Assembly: GCA_029582155.1 (NCBI GenBank)
Contig: CM055903.1
Coordinates: 43,105,769 to 43,169,768 of the forward strand
DNA: 64,000 nucleotides
Direction of reading: 5' to 3'
Origin: Panopea generosa
Taxonomy: Eukaryota > Mollusca > Bivalvia > Adapedonta > Hiatellidae
Made by a program: the position numbers and the translations under genes. The notes under the pieces were generated by a model. The model was not told the origin of the DNA. It made no database searches and was given only the letters and a program-made list of their open reading frames with translations. Positions within the stretch are counted from its first letter, which is position 1, and each line of letters begins with the position of its first letter. Shown here one piece after another: positions 12,327 to 26,149 of the stretch.

Positions 12327-13008
12327 TTTGTCGAGCCCGCTTGCAGTGAGCTCGACATAGTCGTCACAATGGTAGTTCGGTGTATGTGCGACTGTACGTC
12401 CGTCCGATGTTATGGGGAGGGGGAGGGGGGATAATCCAGGCTATTAATATCTCATACATTGAGGGCTTTTGAAATCACAAAGCACAAATGTTCACTATAA
12501 TGAGATAAAGTGTCGTGCGTAAGACCCAGGTCTATAGCTCAAAGGTCAAGGTCACACTAAGAGGTTCATGGTCAGAAATAGGTACACAATTTTGTGTCCG
12601 CTCCATATTTTGTAAACCACTTTACAGATTTTGAATTAATATGGCACAAATGTTCACCATAATGAAACGTGTTGCACGCAAGACCCAGGCTCGTATCTCA
12701 AAGTTCAAGTTCAAACTTGCAGGTTTAAGGTCAGAAAAAGGTACAGAAAAAATTCGTGTCTGCTCCATATCTTGTAAATCACTTGACAGAACTTTACATA
12801 TTTTGCATTAACATGACACAAATGTTTACCATAATCAGATGCTGTGTCACGCGCAAGATCCAGGCTCGTAGCTCAAATGTCAAGGTCGCATTTAAGGTCA
12901 CTTGACAGAATTTGAAATAATATGCCATAAATGTTCACCATAATGGGACAATGTTCAATCTCAGATCTGTAATAGCGGCCTCGACAATGTAGCCCTTGGG
13001 CATCTAAT
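12327..13008. mobile_element. Non-autonomous element with internal ~180-bp repeats
   Basis: It opens with a hairpin, GTCGAGCCCGCTTGC then GTGAGCTCGAC, and ends near GCGGCCTCGACAATG, GCCCTTGGGCATCTA. Inside, three to four imperfect units repeat the words CACAAATGTTCACCATAATG, AAGACCCAGGCTCGTA and CTCAAAGGTCAAGGTC. It lies between KDZ exons B and C and has no coding capacity. Confidence 0.6.
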
Positions 13009-13334
13009 ATTGTGTATACTCTCAAACACCAGAGTATCAATTTTAATTCACCAAACTTAGTAATATAAGCAGTCTCTCAGGAGTAAATGTTGAATTGGCA
13101 AAATCAAATAATTATAACAAGGCTTTTGCTTGTATTCTTTGGAATTGGGTTGAGGCCTTGACTTTGTAAAACTATTGTCAGTTTAAAAGAAATTGGGAAA
13201 ATAATAACAATCGAACTGTTCGATATTGCTATGGCTTACTTACTCTTGATCCTTCAGTTTGATTGCACTAAACTCCATTATGCATTCATACCTATCAATA
13301 GTTTTTAAATAGCAATGAACAGGGACTGTTGTTT

Positions 13335-13885
13335 TTTATGCTCCCTGAAGGTAGTACATAAAGCTACCGCTTTGCCGGTCTGTCTGTTTAGTCCAAAACA
13401 TTATCTGGAACATAACTCATAAAGTATTGAAGAGAATTTAATGACACTTTGGATATAAATAGAGGGCAATATGTGGAAGTGCAGAGCGAAATAACCATAA
13501 CTCTACTTTGAATATTGACATAATTATCTCCCTATTTGTACTTTTTTATTGTTTATTTTTGCTTGTCCGGAGCATATTGTAAAATATATTGAAGATATCC
13601 AATGTGACTTGGTACATGAATAGAGGGTAAGGAACATGGATATAGGGTACAGTGTGGATGTCCAGAGCAAAATAACCCTAATTTTATCTAATGACAGTAT
13701 CATCACCCTTTTTGTACTTTATTTTCAATTATATTTTATCTTTCAGAGTATATCTTCTAAAGTATGGAAAAAATATGACAAAACTTGGAACATGAATAGA
13801 GGGCAATGTGTGGTAGTGCAAGAACCAAAAGTCTATTTTGAATATTCTCAGAAATGTATTCCATTTACAGACACAATGTAGCTAC
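13335..13885. repeat. Repeat with ~190-bp internal units
   Basis: It opens with TTTTTTATGCTCCCTGAAGG. Words such as GAATAGAGGGCAATGTGTG, GTCCAGAGC and AAATAACC recur two to three times at roughly 190-bp spacing. No protein frame of substance is present. Confidence 0.5.
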
Positions 13886-14060
13886 TACTTAATCAAGTAC
13901 ATGTTTGAGGAGCATCTATCGATACCTTTGTAATGTTACTAGTTTTAAACCTGACACTTGTATTTTTTCCTTTCAGAAAAACAACAATACTGACCTTGTT
14001 GAAAGATGTACATTCGCTGTTCCTGTATTTCATAGTTTTGCACATAATGTGCCGTGTCAG

Positions 14061-16344
14061 GTGAGTAACATACATATTGTTATAACATTTTGTTATTAAA
14101 GGGAACTGTTGAAAGTAAACATTTGTGAAAACCATCAGAAAGTTGGCATTTATCATGTTTGTTCTGGAATATTTTAGCACTACTGGCCAAAGGAAAGTGT
14201 TTGTCATCCATTGGCTGTCAACTCTTTTCTTAAATTTATTACTATCGGGTACTGTTCAGGTGATTTTAACCAAAACAGACTTAAAAGGTAATTCTTTTAT
14301 GTTGATACAAATTGTGTCCGCAGGATCCCAATGGGCTTCTAAAATGCATCTGGACCTGTTAAGCCGAAAATTTGTATGGTAACAATTCGAATGTAATCAG
14401 TTCGGTTGGAATTCAAGTCAAATTATAAATAATTCAGTTTTCTTAGTGATATAAATGATGGACATAAGATACAGAATAAAAATATATCAGCCTTTTGAAT
14501 TTTAATGAAATGAATGATAGTTTAAAAAAGGTCTCTTATGCAACAATTGGGTAAATATGGAACTCTTTGTTAAGCAATACAAATTTCGTTTACTTTTATA
14601 TCAAGATCCATATTTCTTTCTCGCCTTGTGTCCGTCGTCCGTCCGTTCTTAACTTAAGGTTTAAACGACTTCATTTCTGAAACCACTTGACAGATTTTTA
14701 TTAAATTGTGTGTGATGCATTCAAACATGCTCTCTTAAAAAAAGTTAAATCATGACCCAGGGGTCAAATATGGCACTGCCACAGGCCTACCATTTTTTTT
14801 TCTTTCAAATTTTAAAAAACCTTCTGCGATGTGATGTCTTGAGCTTTGATATTTCACATGTAGTATCACCTAATGATTTGTTCTCATGTTTGTTCAAGCC
14901 ATGATCCTAAGATCAAATTTGGCTGCCCCAGGAACTTACCAGCTTATACGCTAAAATTTTGTGGACAAACAATGAAGAGTAAGGGGTACAATTACTACGA
15001 TAGCCAGTTCTGAACAATACAGATAACATTGTCAATTTTACGCTGCTCCTCAAAAGAAAAAACACAAAAATAAGTCATTAATCGGACAAGATCAATGATT
15101 ATCACCAATAACTATCCTTCAGTCGCCGAGTGCCAAGCGAGGAAGCTTCTATGACCCGATCAGGTATTGAACCCCTGACCTTCAGCTTGTGGGTTACTAG
15201 ACCATTGCTGGGGTTTGGAAGCTAGTGTAGAGCTTAAATTATGACATGAAACAATGTTTGAAAACAAAATGTTTCTGGGTGTAAGTAAAACCATTTTGTA
15301 AAATTAAATTTATAAATATTTCAGCAAAATGGAACAGCAAAAATCTAACAAATAATATCTTTATAATATACACTTCAAGGCCTGTTTTCAAACTTTCCTC
15401 TTGATGCTCTGTCTCACACATTTCCCCCCTTTGACTTCATTCCATTTAAATAAAAATTCACCAATATCTGGCGATTTTCTTCAGAGGTGAAAATTCTCTA
15501 AAATAACAAGGTTAATTTTATAAAAAAATATTACAAAATCATGTATCGCATAAAAAAGGTCATGTTAAAAAAGCTTAAATTTAAAAAAAAATAACTCAGC
15601 ATAAAAACCAGTTAGGGTGTAGAATTGTAGTGCACACGTATTTCAATAGTATTCTAAGAGTTCTAAGATCCATAGTCCGTCCTCAATCTGATTCCTGGTT
15701 GTATTACTCACACAGAGCCTTCAATTCTCGTGTTCATAATACTGGCAAGGGCGTGTTGCAATATGAAAATATGGAAATATCTATTGATTGATCTATACTA
15801 GATATATTGATTTATATTTTTTAGAAAAACAACTTAAAATTAATCGAAATTTCTGCTTCTCTTGAAACAAACAATTAGTTGCAACTAAATGCCCAAAGGC
15901 TACAATGTCGGCATTCCACAGACCTGTGATTGAACGTGGTCTCAAAATCACATCATTACTTTTATAAAAAATTAATACAGACTATATATTTGTAATATTA
16001 ATCTCTTTCGATGCACACACATTGTGTTTAGGAAAATTTGGAGATGGCGAGGGAGTATTTAAGATTTTTGGGAGAAGCTTTTTACAATTTAGAGGGCATA
16101 TCTGAACATATGGGTCTGACATCAGTTCTTGAGAAGATTTTTGAAAATTCACAATTTTATCCCATTTTGACATTTGGCTCTATTTTTGAAGATTCAATGA
16201 CCACATCTTCAAAATTACCAGTTCAATAACCTGTTAAAGAAAACTATTGTTCAAATTTTATGAGGATCCTATCAGAACTGCTTGACCAAATTCTATGTGA
16301 AGCATCTATCAAGTTTGTTCATATCATGACCTTGGGGTCAAATT
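14061..16344. other. Degenerate repeat-derived DNA
   Basis: At 14620-14980 there are pieces of a common repeat (GTGTCCGTCGTCCGTCCG, then CATGACCCAGGGGTCAAAT). Related sequence returns at 16250-16350 and again at 18570-18700. No gene was recognised. Confidence 0.45.
15125..15215 (-). repeat. tRNA-derived sequence, probable SINE head
   Basis: The minus strand shows GGTCTAGTAACC and a box B-like GGGGTTCAATACCTG about 40 bp apart. The acceptor strands do not pair, so it is not a functional tRNA gene. Confidence 0.35.
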
Positions 16345-16442
16345 TGACCCCATTCAGGGCTCGAAATTAACGCTAGCCCGAGGCTAGTAGAATTATGCTC
16401 GGGCTACCAAAACTGTCTATCTGGTAGTCCGTGTGGCTAGTA

Positions 16443-17722
16443 AAACAAGAGGGTCACAATGGCCCATTTATCGCTCATCTGTGTCAGCTGACCTAATTAA
16501 CTGATCATGTCTGTGAAATTATTCTGAAATTTTACAATGTTATTCGCTGGACATTGCTAAGGGGCCTAAAGGCAAACATGGCCCTAATTTGGTCATCTGA
16601 TTTAATATTCTGCGAATGGCTTAATTGTTCATAAGTATAATACAAACATATTCAAAGTGTTTAGTTATGGTTATATAATTACTATGTAGTGGACATCAAA
16701 TGAAAGCTGCGAGTACTAGAATGCACACAACGTCAAATAATGCAATTTCTGATGATTCAAGGGCAACAACTCAGACATTAATTACCCGATTTGACCAGTT
16801 CAAGAACTTGTCCAAGATATTATTGTTATATAACTACTGTGTAAGATTGGTGAGGATCAAATAAAAAATGTGGGTGCTAGAGTAAACACAACATCAAATA
16901 ATGCAATGTTTGATGATTCGAGGGCCATAACTCCGACAATATTTATCCGATTTGGCCAGTTCAAGAAATTGTCCAAGATATTATGTTTATATAACTACTA
17001 AGTAAGTTTAGTGGACATCAGATGAAAGCTGCCAGTACAAGTGTGCACACAATGTCAAATTATGCAATTTTTGACGATTCAAGGGCCATAACTCAGTAAA
17101 TAATTACCCGATTTGGCCAGTTCAAGAACTTGTCCAAAGTATTAGGGTTATTTAACTACTGCGTAAGTTTGGCGCGGTTCAAATGAAAAATGTAGGTGAT
17201 AGAGTGCACACAACATCAAATAACGCAATTTTTCAAGGGCCATAACTCCCATGATATTTATCCGATTTGGCCAGTTTAAAAACTTTTTCAAGATATAATG
17301 TTTATCTAACTACTATGTCAGTTCGATGGACATCAAAAGAAAGCTGCGAGTACAAGAGTGCCCACAACGTCAAATCATGCAAATTTGACGATTCAAGGGC
17401 CATAACTCAGACATAAATGACCCGATTTTGCCTGTTCAACAACTTTTCCAAGATATTATCGTTATATAACTACTGCGTAAGTTTGGTGAGGATCAAATAA
17501 AAATGCGGGTGTTAGAGTATACACAAGACATTAATAATTCGATTTGGTCAGTTCAAGAACTTGTCCCAGATATTATGATTATATAATTACTTTGTAAGTT
17601 TGGTGAAGACCCAATAAAAAATGCGGGTGCTAGAGTGCACACAACAAAAAGTTCAGGGACGGACGACGGACTGACACAGGGCGATCGGAATAGCTCACCT
17701 TGAGCTTTGCTCAGGTGAACAA
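16443..17722. mobile_element. Hairpin-ended element with ~165-bp tandem units
   Basis: It begins AACAAGAGGGTCACAATGGC and ends with GGACGGACGACGGAC followed by a hairpin (TCACCTTGAGC ... GCTCAGGTGA). Between are about six or seven imperfect units of ~165 bp carrying CAAGGGCCATAACTC, ATCCGATTTGGCCAGTTC, AAGTTTGGTGAGGATCAAAT and GAGTGCACACAACGTC in order. This is a common non-autonomous bivalve repeat type; it has no protein. Confidence 0.65.
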
Positions 17723-17734
17723 AAAAGAAACCGA

Positions 17735-18427
17735 AATATTAAATCTCAATGCTGTGCAGTTGTATAATGTTCACAGCCGATATACTAGATCTGAATAGAA
17801 AATTGACGATTCAATGGCCATAACTCCGACACTAGTTGTACGATTAAGGCAGTTCAAGAATTTGTCTGAGACAGTATGGTCATATAACTACTGTGAAAAA
17901 TGCAGGTGCTAGAGTGTACACAATATCAAATAATGCAATTATTGATGATTCAAGAGCCTCAACTCCGACATTATTTACCGGGTTTTGCCAGTTTAAAAAC
18001 ATGTCCGAGATATAATGGTTATATAACTAGTGTAAGTTTGGTGCTAATCAAATAAAAAATGTGGTATTAGGGTGCACACGGTGTTGAGAGTGCACACAAT
18101 GTCAAAAAGTGCATTTTTATGATTCAAGGGCCACAACTCTCACATTATTAACCCGATTTAGCCAGTTCAAAAATTGTCCGAGCTATTATGGTTATAAGTC
18201 TACTGTGTAAATTTGGTGAAGATCAAATGAAAAATACAGGTGCTAGAGTGCACACAAGGTCAAAAAGTGCATTTTTGACGATTCAAGGGCCCCAACTCCG
18301 ACATTAACTATCTGATTTGGCCAGTTCAAGAACTTGTCTGAGATATTATGGTTATATAACTATCGTGATGACGGACGGACGCGGGGTGTTCAGAATAGGT
18401 CACCTTGAGCTTTGCTCTGGTTAGCTA
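17735..18427. mobile_element. Second copy of the hairpin-ended ~165-bp-unit element
   Basis: It holds three or four further units of the same kind and ends GACGGACGGACGCGGGG followed by a degenerate hairpin (CACCTTGAGC ... GCTCTGG). It lies directly downstream of the first copy in the same orientation. Confidence 0.55.
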
Positions 18428-18774
18428 AAAATGTGAACAGTGTACTGTTTTAATAAGTTTTAGTTGCATTTTGTATTGGAGCTAGTGACATTTGAGCTGG
18501 GCTAGTGACGTTCAAAGTCTTGTGGTCTAGCAGATAAAAGCTGCTTATGTCTAGCCCTGTCATCCCATGGGCTTATCAGTTCTTTTTTGAAAAATATAAA
18601 AAATCTTCTCTGGTAGTGCAAGGCCTGGAGCTTCGATATTTTGCATGTTATATCACCTAATCATTTGCTCTCAGGTTTGTTCAAACCATGACCCTACGGT
18701 AAAAATCCCTTTTATTTTATAATCTATTTATCCAATCTAGCCCCTTGAAGAAAGTGTCTGAGATAACTACCGGT

Positions 18775-19115
18775 ATTGTTGAAGTTTGGTGAAAATAAAA
18801 TGAAAACTGGGAATGCTTCAGTAAACACATTGTCAAATAACCTATTTTTTTGATGATTCAAGACCCACAAGTCAACATTAATTATCATATTTGGCTTTTA
18901 TACTAAAGTTAGGCCTTTTCCAAAACTATGCTGGATCTAAGGTATAAGGAAACTTATGTGTAAGTTTGGTGAAGATTCAGTGAAACATGCACACGCTATA
19001 GAGAACACTTCCTATAGGGCCATTTTTGACGATTCAAGGGCCATAACTTTAACCATGATTTGGTCTGTACAAGATCTTAGACTTGACCGAGATTTACCAG
19101 TGATAGTCCAGTTAA
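18775..19115. repeat. Degenerate ~165-bp-unit sequence
   Basis: Two worn units (GTAAGTTTGGTGAAGATTC, CGATTCAAGGGCCATAAC) lead up to the SINE fragment that follows. Confidence 0.5.
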
Positions 19116-19117
19116 TA

Positions 19118-19235
19118 GTGTTGGCCGCTCACGTTAGAGGTTGCGGATTCGATGACCAGCTTAACCTCTCCAAATCAACACCAGTACTAGTTCTACCCAG
19201 GAAGCGAACTTGAGACAGTTCTTATATATCATGAA
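19118..19235 (+). repeat. SINE family A, 5'-truncated copy
   Basis: It contains TTGGCCGCTCACGTTAGAGG, a box B-like GCGGATTCGATG and the conserved tail CTAGTTCTACCCAGGAAGCG. The same tail occurs at 33790, 40905 and, inverted, at 56070. Confidence 0.6.
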
Positions 19236-19514
19236 ACTAATATTGTTACTGTTATATAGCATTACAAAACCACTGACTGCGATATGATTCTGTATATATC
19301 ATTATTCTTATTCGTATTATACTACAACTGGATATGTAAAATCAAATACAGGGGAACGCGATACTCGTGTACTTTATTTAGAAAAACAATGAATAGATAT
19401 TTATAAATAATTAGTGTATCTAAATGAAGTTTTCGCAGTGAATTACTTAAAAAATGTCCCTATTTAAATAGTGTTTTGATTATAATGATATTGCCGCTGT
19501 TTTCTATTATAATA

Positions 19515-19865
19515 TAAGCCGCTGCGGTGGCCTAGTGGGTCTAGAACGTCATATATTCGGCATGGTACTCAAGTGTACCAGCACTGAACAGTGTTGAAAA
19601 CGGCAAAAAACACCCGAAAATACGATACATTTAGTAAAATAGTAAAATATCACTTAAAGGCTGAAATTGTTCACTCTTTTCTTACCATTTGATTGAAGCG
19701 TAATTGTTATGCTATCGAGAGCTTATAGACGATCAGAGGGTCGTGGGTTTGATCTTCCGCCACGGTTATGTGGGAGACGGACACTATATATGTATATGCT
19801 TAATACTGGTTCTACGCAGAAATACATCGAGGGTGATTTGTCTAAGTTATAGTAACTTGTGTCAC
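19515..19865 (+). repeat. Two SINE-like tRNA-derived fragments
   Basis: At 19518-19580 a head with GCGGTGGCCTAGTGGGTC is present. At 19700-19850 there is a second piece with GGTCGTGGGTTTGATC, TCCGCCACGG and an ACTGGTTCTACGCAG tail. The two may be separate insertions or one SINE interrupted by about 120 bp. Confidence 0.45.
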
Positions 19866-20299
19866 AATCAAAGAGAAATAAATACATTTTAAGATGATCA
19901 TTTAACTCATCTGCGCATCTAACTGATATTTTTCCCGTTTGAAAGGGTACAGGAAATCTATGGTATTTCCAATTGAACTGTTGAAGGAATACGTCAGAGT
20001 AAATATGACTAGAAACACCGTCCTTCCAAAGGACCACAATGGTCATTGAACGGCAGCGCCTTGGACCACTTAACCAAGGAGGTCCAAAGTTATTGATAAA
20101 ATAGTGGAAAATGGATTGACTGGTTGAATATTTAGCGTCAATTTTATGTCATCAAGGGCTAACAGTACTCGAGCACAACCCATCTCCGCAAACGATGGAA
20201 TATGATATAATGTTATTCCATTGAATTTAACTGAAAAGAAAATCATTGAAACTATGATGATATAGTTTGTTTGTACTAGTTTTTGTAAATGGGCTAGAT
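19866..20299. other. Unannotated DNA
   Basis: No gene, RNA gene or clear repeat was recognised. Confidence 0.4.
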
Positions 20300-21690
20300 G
20301 CTTTCAAACTGTCGAGTCTCAAGTAAGACAATTAAGTGTCAAGTAAGGACAGTCGAGTAAGAAAGTCGAGTGTCGATTAAGGAAGTCAAATATCGAGTAA
20401 AAATATTAGTGTTTAGTAAGAAAGACAAGTGTCAAGAAAAAAAATTGAGGGTCAAATAAAAAAAGTAGAGTATTGAGTAAAAAAATTAAATGTCGAGTAA
20501 GAAAGTAGAGTGTCAAGCAAGAAAGTCGAAATACTTTAACATATGAAAAGCTTATTGATCTAATGCTATTGGTCACAAGCTATTATGAAAATAAACTATT
20601 CAAGAAGGTCAAATATTTAAATAAACAAATTAAATGTTTTATATCAAAAAAAAAGTTGTTTTACTACATTTTTATTATAAATGAAACACTTAGCAGTAGA
20701 TTTAACTACTTTATAAAAAGAAACAATGATCAGCAATTAACGTTTTATCCATGACGGGGTGTCAAAACAAAAGCTAGTGAGACAGAGACATTAATGTATA
20801 TATTGAAATTGCCAGGGTTTGCTTACAAAACAAATTCTCTGCTGCGTTTATAACCCAAAATAATTAAAAGTGTAAAATCAGTTTCTCATCTATATGGTAT
20901 CAATTGAAAAACAAAATAAATTATATTTGAGGTAGATTTTAAGATGAAAACCATCAATGTGTATTCTTTATTTTGAACCGACAGTTTTGAATGACAGACA
21001 AAATTGCAGACATCTAGAATATAGTAAGGTATGTGAAACAAATATTTTTAAATATGTTCGGTTTGAATTTAAATAGAAGTTGTAACTGTTGAGTTAAGAA
21101 ATTGAGTGTCGAGTTGAAAATCAAATGTCTGAGTGTCATGTAAGAAAATAAAGTGTGATTAAGAAAGGCGAGTGTCGAGTAAGAATATAGAAATCTATCA
21201 TTAGAATTTTGTATGATAGAATAAAGTCACACATTTGTTCAAACTTACATGCAGAGACAAGACTCTACCAAGTCCCCTGTAATTTTGACCAAGACTGTGA
21301 GATTTGCATATTCCACACGAATGAACTGATGATGGATTTCTTCTCCAATTCAACTCATACAAATGATAGACCCTCGATAATGGCCGTCATCAAAAAAATA
21401 TTCTATTTTTAATTGGGTGTTTTACAACCATTACCATTTTCTTACTCGACACTCGATTTTCTTACTCAATACTCGATTTTCTTACTCAACAACTGACTTT
21501 CTCACTCGACACTAGACATTCTTACTCGACAGTCTTATTAGACATAAGACATTCGCCTTACTCACTCGACACTCAACTTTCTCTCTCGACACCCGACTTC
21601 TTACTCGACACTCGACACTCGACACTCGACATTCTCACTCGACACTCGTTTTTCTTACTCGCATTTCTTATTCGACACTCGACACTCTAC
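20300..21690. repeat. Inverted arrays of a TCGAGTAAGAAAG microsatellite
   Basis: At 20310-20530 and 21085-21190 the words GTCGAGTAAGAAAGTCGAG and GAGTGTCGAGTAAG repeat in one orientation. At 21435-21690 the complement (CTTACTCGACACTCGACTTT) repeats in the other. The outer arrays therefore form an inverted pair of about 220-250 bp arms around some 900 bp of AT-rich DNA. The arms are too irregular to call a defined transposon. Confidence 0.75.
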
Positions 21691-21721
21691 CAATTGTGAC
21701 ACACTGCCCAGCCAAAGTCTC

Positions 21722-21905
21722 TGTGATGACTGACTGATATACGGCATTGCGCCTTATTGTCATTTGCCTCACACCGCTGATTTAAATCGGAAAGTCATCA
21801 GTTACCTTTAGAGATAGGTGTGCTCGAGTACTAGTTGACCTTCTAGGATCAAACTTACTGGTCGCCTGTAAGCCCTCGATGGCGTAAACATGCTACTAAA
21901 TATTC
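21722..21905 (+). repeat. SINE family B, 3' part
   Basis: It contains CTCACACCGCTGATTTAAAT, TGTGCTCGAGTACTAGTTGA and CCCTCGATGGCGTAAAC, matching the body of the fuller copy at 36525-36790. The tRNA-like head is missing. Its 3' end runs into the CAGA microsatellite. Confidence 0.7.
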
Positions 21906-21959
21906 AAACAACAAACGAAAGAACAAACGAACGAAGAAGGCGGACGGATTGACGGACGG

Positions 21960-23694
<1,735 letters not shown>

Positions 23695-24714
23695 ATGTTG
23701 ATATTAAAGAGAAGGAACATTTGTGCAGCAGTTGTTTTACTGGTCATCCCGGTACTGTGTATGCATTTGAGTAACTTGTATACACGAATTCAACGTCAGT
23801 GTTTACAAAAATCTTTTCCTTATGTATTAATAGCGAAGGATGAGAATTTAAATAAAATAACTGAAAGTTTGGATACTGATAAAATCAATTTTAAGAATGT
23901 TTGGATATCTATGGGTCTGTGTCATTCGAAGAATACCCACCTTCGGGGAAAAGCAAACTTTCCGTACGCAGACGCAGCTGTATTGTCGTCCCGACTTTGG
24001 CGATTATTATGATTTAAAGTACGAATAAGATTGCACATGTACATAGTTCACACATCAACTGATTCTGGTGTTGAGGATTATATCAAACGTCTCGAAACAG
24101 AAGGTGTGGTTGTCACGACCATTGTTACAACCGAAGAAATGTGCGTGTTGCTTGCTCAAACCAGCAGATTGTTTGCCTATAGGAATGAACAAATACAAAA
24201 CAGTGATGTCATTATTACAAGTGATGTAGAGGCATTCCCCACGTCAGCATTGTTATTGAAACCATTGGAAGGCAAGACACCAATAAATATATGACAATAC
24301 AGACGTGCAACAAATGGATGGAGCATACCAATGTGTTTTATATCAATGGACAAACAATATTGGGAGAGTGTTATGGACTGTCATGCAACTATTGAAAGTT
24401 GTGTCACGCCTTTCAAACAAATATTTACCTATGGATTTGGAATTGATCAATTACTAATTACTCACCATTTATTGCAAAAGAAGAAATGTTTCATTGATTT
24501 CATCGATCGCAAGCAATTTGATAATTTGAGGGTAATACGAGAACCGTTTGATGATACAGCAACATGTGGTCGTTACACGTGTCGCTACAGTCATGCTTTA
24601 GACAACTTACATTTCTGGACCCACTTCAAAACTAATGCTACAATTAAAACTCTTTATTCCATGTACTATGGAATTCTTAAAAAAAATGGTATATCAATAA
24701 CGCCAGCAGAATAA
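23695..24714 (+). pseudogene. Intronless type II membrane glycosyltransferase-like protein
   Basis: One reading frame of 340 codons runs from ATG to a TAA at 24712-24714, broken only by TGA at 24010-24012 and 24292-24294. Residues 8-26 (ICAAVVLLVIPVLCMHL region) form a single N-terminal membrane anchor after a basic start, the layout of a Golgi type II enzyme. The luminal part has WISMGLCHSKNTHLRGKANF, then IVHTSTDSGVEDYI, and a SDVEAFP motif at residues 176-182 that resembles the metal-binding DxD of GT-A glycosyltransferases. The second TGA stands where a Trp would fit (NI-stop-QYRR). No introns interrupt it, so a retrocopy or an intronless tandem family member is possible. AATAAA overlaps the stop and recurs near 25425. 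Function is inferred from layout; I cannot name the family with certainty. Confidence 0.6.
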
Positions 24715-25875
24715 ATAGCTATCCCACAACAAACACTTGATGATTTCGGGAATCAGCAGAGAGCCATTACAGGTTCATGGATATATAAAATACGGACAAA
24801 ACTGTGAAATGAATGGAAGTGTATAATAGGAATTAAGATACTGTCAATGACTTTATATGTCTCTGTTATTGTAATCAAACAGAACTGTTGGTATGTCTTT
24901 GTCAGCTTCCTCTCTTCTGTTTCATTATTATCAACACACCATATAACAGTTTAGTCCAAACTGGTTGTCTGTATGTATTCAGGTAATAATTCTACCAGTA
25001 CAAATAGGCATATTCTGTTTTATGTTTTATTCTGCATTATATTGCTTTAAAAGTTCATATCCATTCTAGTCTTGCATTATATATAGGGTTATGGTATCTA
25101 GTGCATGTCCCGATTGATATATGTGATAGTTTAAACATACTGCCATATAACACGTATGCAGTTTTATTCAAATTACATGTATATAGTTTTTGTTTAGAAT
25201 GGTGTCATGAATATATGTCGGCGTTTAAAAGTTCTTCATCAACACTTCCCACAATTTTATTTTCATTCGCACGTATTTGGAATCATGTAACCATTCTGTA
25301 ACCTCGCACTGTATCATAGTTTATATTTGCAAACTAGCTCCATGCAATCACACATTAACTTTAAATCTTTATATATGATATTTTTCATAATAATTAATGT
25401 AATTATTATGTTCATATTTACACAATAAATAGAAGTAATGTGTCTTAAAGTTCAATTCCATTTATATAGTTCTGGTTTGATATTTAGTTTATAATAAAAG
25501 TCGGCGTACGAATGTCTTTCAAATACAATGGAACATGTCTGCAATTCTATTTTTATCCATGCCCCCTCAATTGCTCTGCCATTCTTTAATAAGATTTGTT
25601 CTTGAATTACTGCAGCGGTTAAGAAAAAATTGTGACATATTCCCATCAACTTGCCACGGAAAAACGGTGAAAGGGAATTGTTTTTGTTTTCGGTTACGGA
25701 AACTACAACCATTTATAGTGTTAACCAGCCCTGGCTCGTGGATAAATCTCATAAATTTGATCGGTGAAATAGTTGAATGCAGATGGTGTAACCATGGCCC
25801 AGTGTGAAGTTGGTAACCTTGTACATGTATATATATCTAAATCCAAACCCAACATTTTTTTAGCTATATGGGTTA
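24715..25875. other. Downstream AT-rich region
   Basis: Possible 3' untranslated sequence of the preceding frame (AATAAA near 25425). No further gene was recognised. An ATC/AGC trinucleotide run lies at about 25905-25945. Confidence 0.4.
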
Positions 25876-26149
25876 AGGTTAGGGTAAGGACTATATAAAA
25901 ATAAATCATCATCATCATCAGCAGCAGCAGTAGCAGAAGCATCAAATCATACGTCATAATGCTACATGCCTCTCAGGTCCGACAAGTAGTCTATCGTTAA
26001 CCCTCCATCATAAGACACAGAGGTTCAACTTGCAATGTATCAGACTTACACAATTGCCATTAATCAATCCACACATTCCAATCATATCATAAAAACCAAC
26101 GTATTTCCTTCAGGTATAAGAATTTTACATGGTTTTTAGGTTCGATCCA

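Larger units (their letters stand above)
10586..14060 (+). pseudogene. KDZ-type transposase, three decayed exons
   Basis: Three exons are visible. Exon A (10586-10795) follows a long T-run and CAG, and encodes a cysteine cluster (CYFCG, CWDCG, FCVDCC, VH) like those upstream of KDZ transposases. Exon B (12052-12154) encodes RYPVHILKHVLDE and MYDIAC, the latter a hallmark with a catalytic Asp. Exon C (13977-14060) encodes AVPVFHSFAHNVPCQ, matching the conserved FHxxAHxxxCQ block. B and C join in phase; A ends in phase 1 while B needs phase 2, so at least one exon between them is missing. Decay signs: an in-frame TGA at 10630 in exon A, and AT instead of GT after exon B (CAG then ATTTGT). The later catalytic region (DGE/ER blocks) was not found. 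It is probably an old KDZ DNA transposon copy; a domesticated host gene is less likely. No ends were identified. Confidence 0.68.
16355..18565. mobile_element. Older CTAG-rich repeat split by younger insertions
   Basis: A left part with AGGGCTCGAAATTAACGC and GCTAGCCCGAGGCTAG (16355-16442) and a right part with GGAGCTAGTGAC, GGGCTAGTGACG and TCTAGCCCTGTC (about 18475-18565) appear to be halves of one repeat. The DNA between them consists of two hairpin-ended elements. Outside, 16250-16350 and 18570-18700 in turn look like halves of a still older repeat. Confidence 0.4.
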
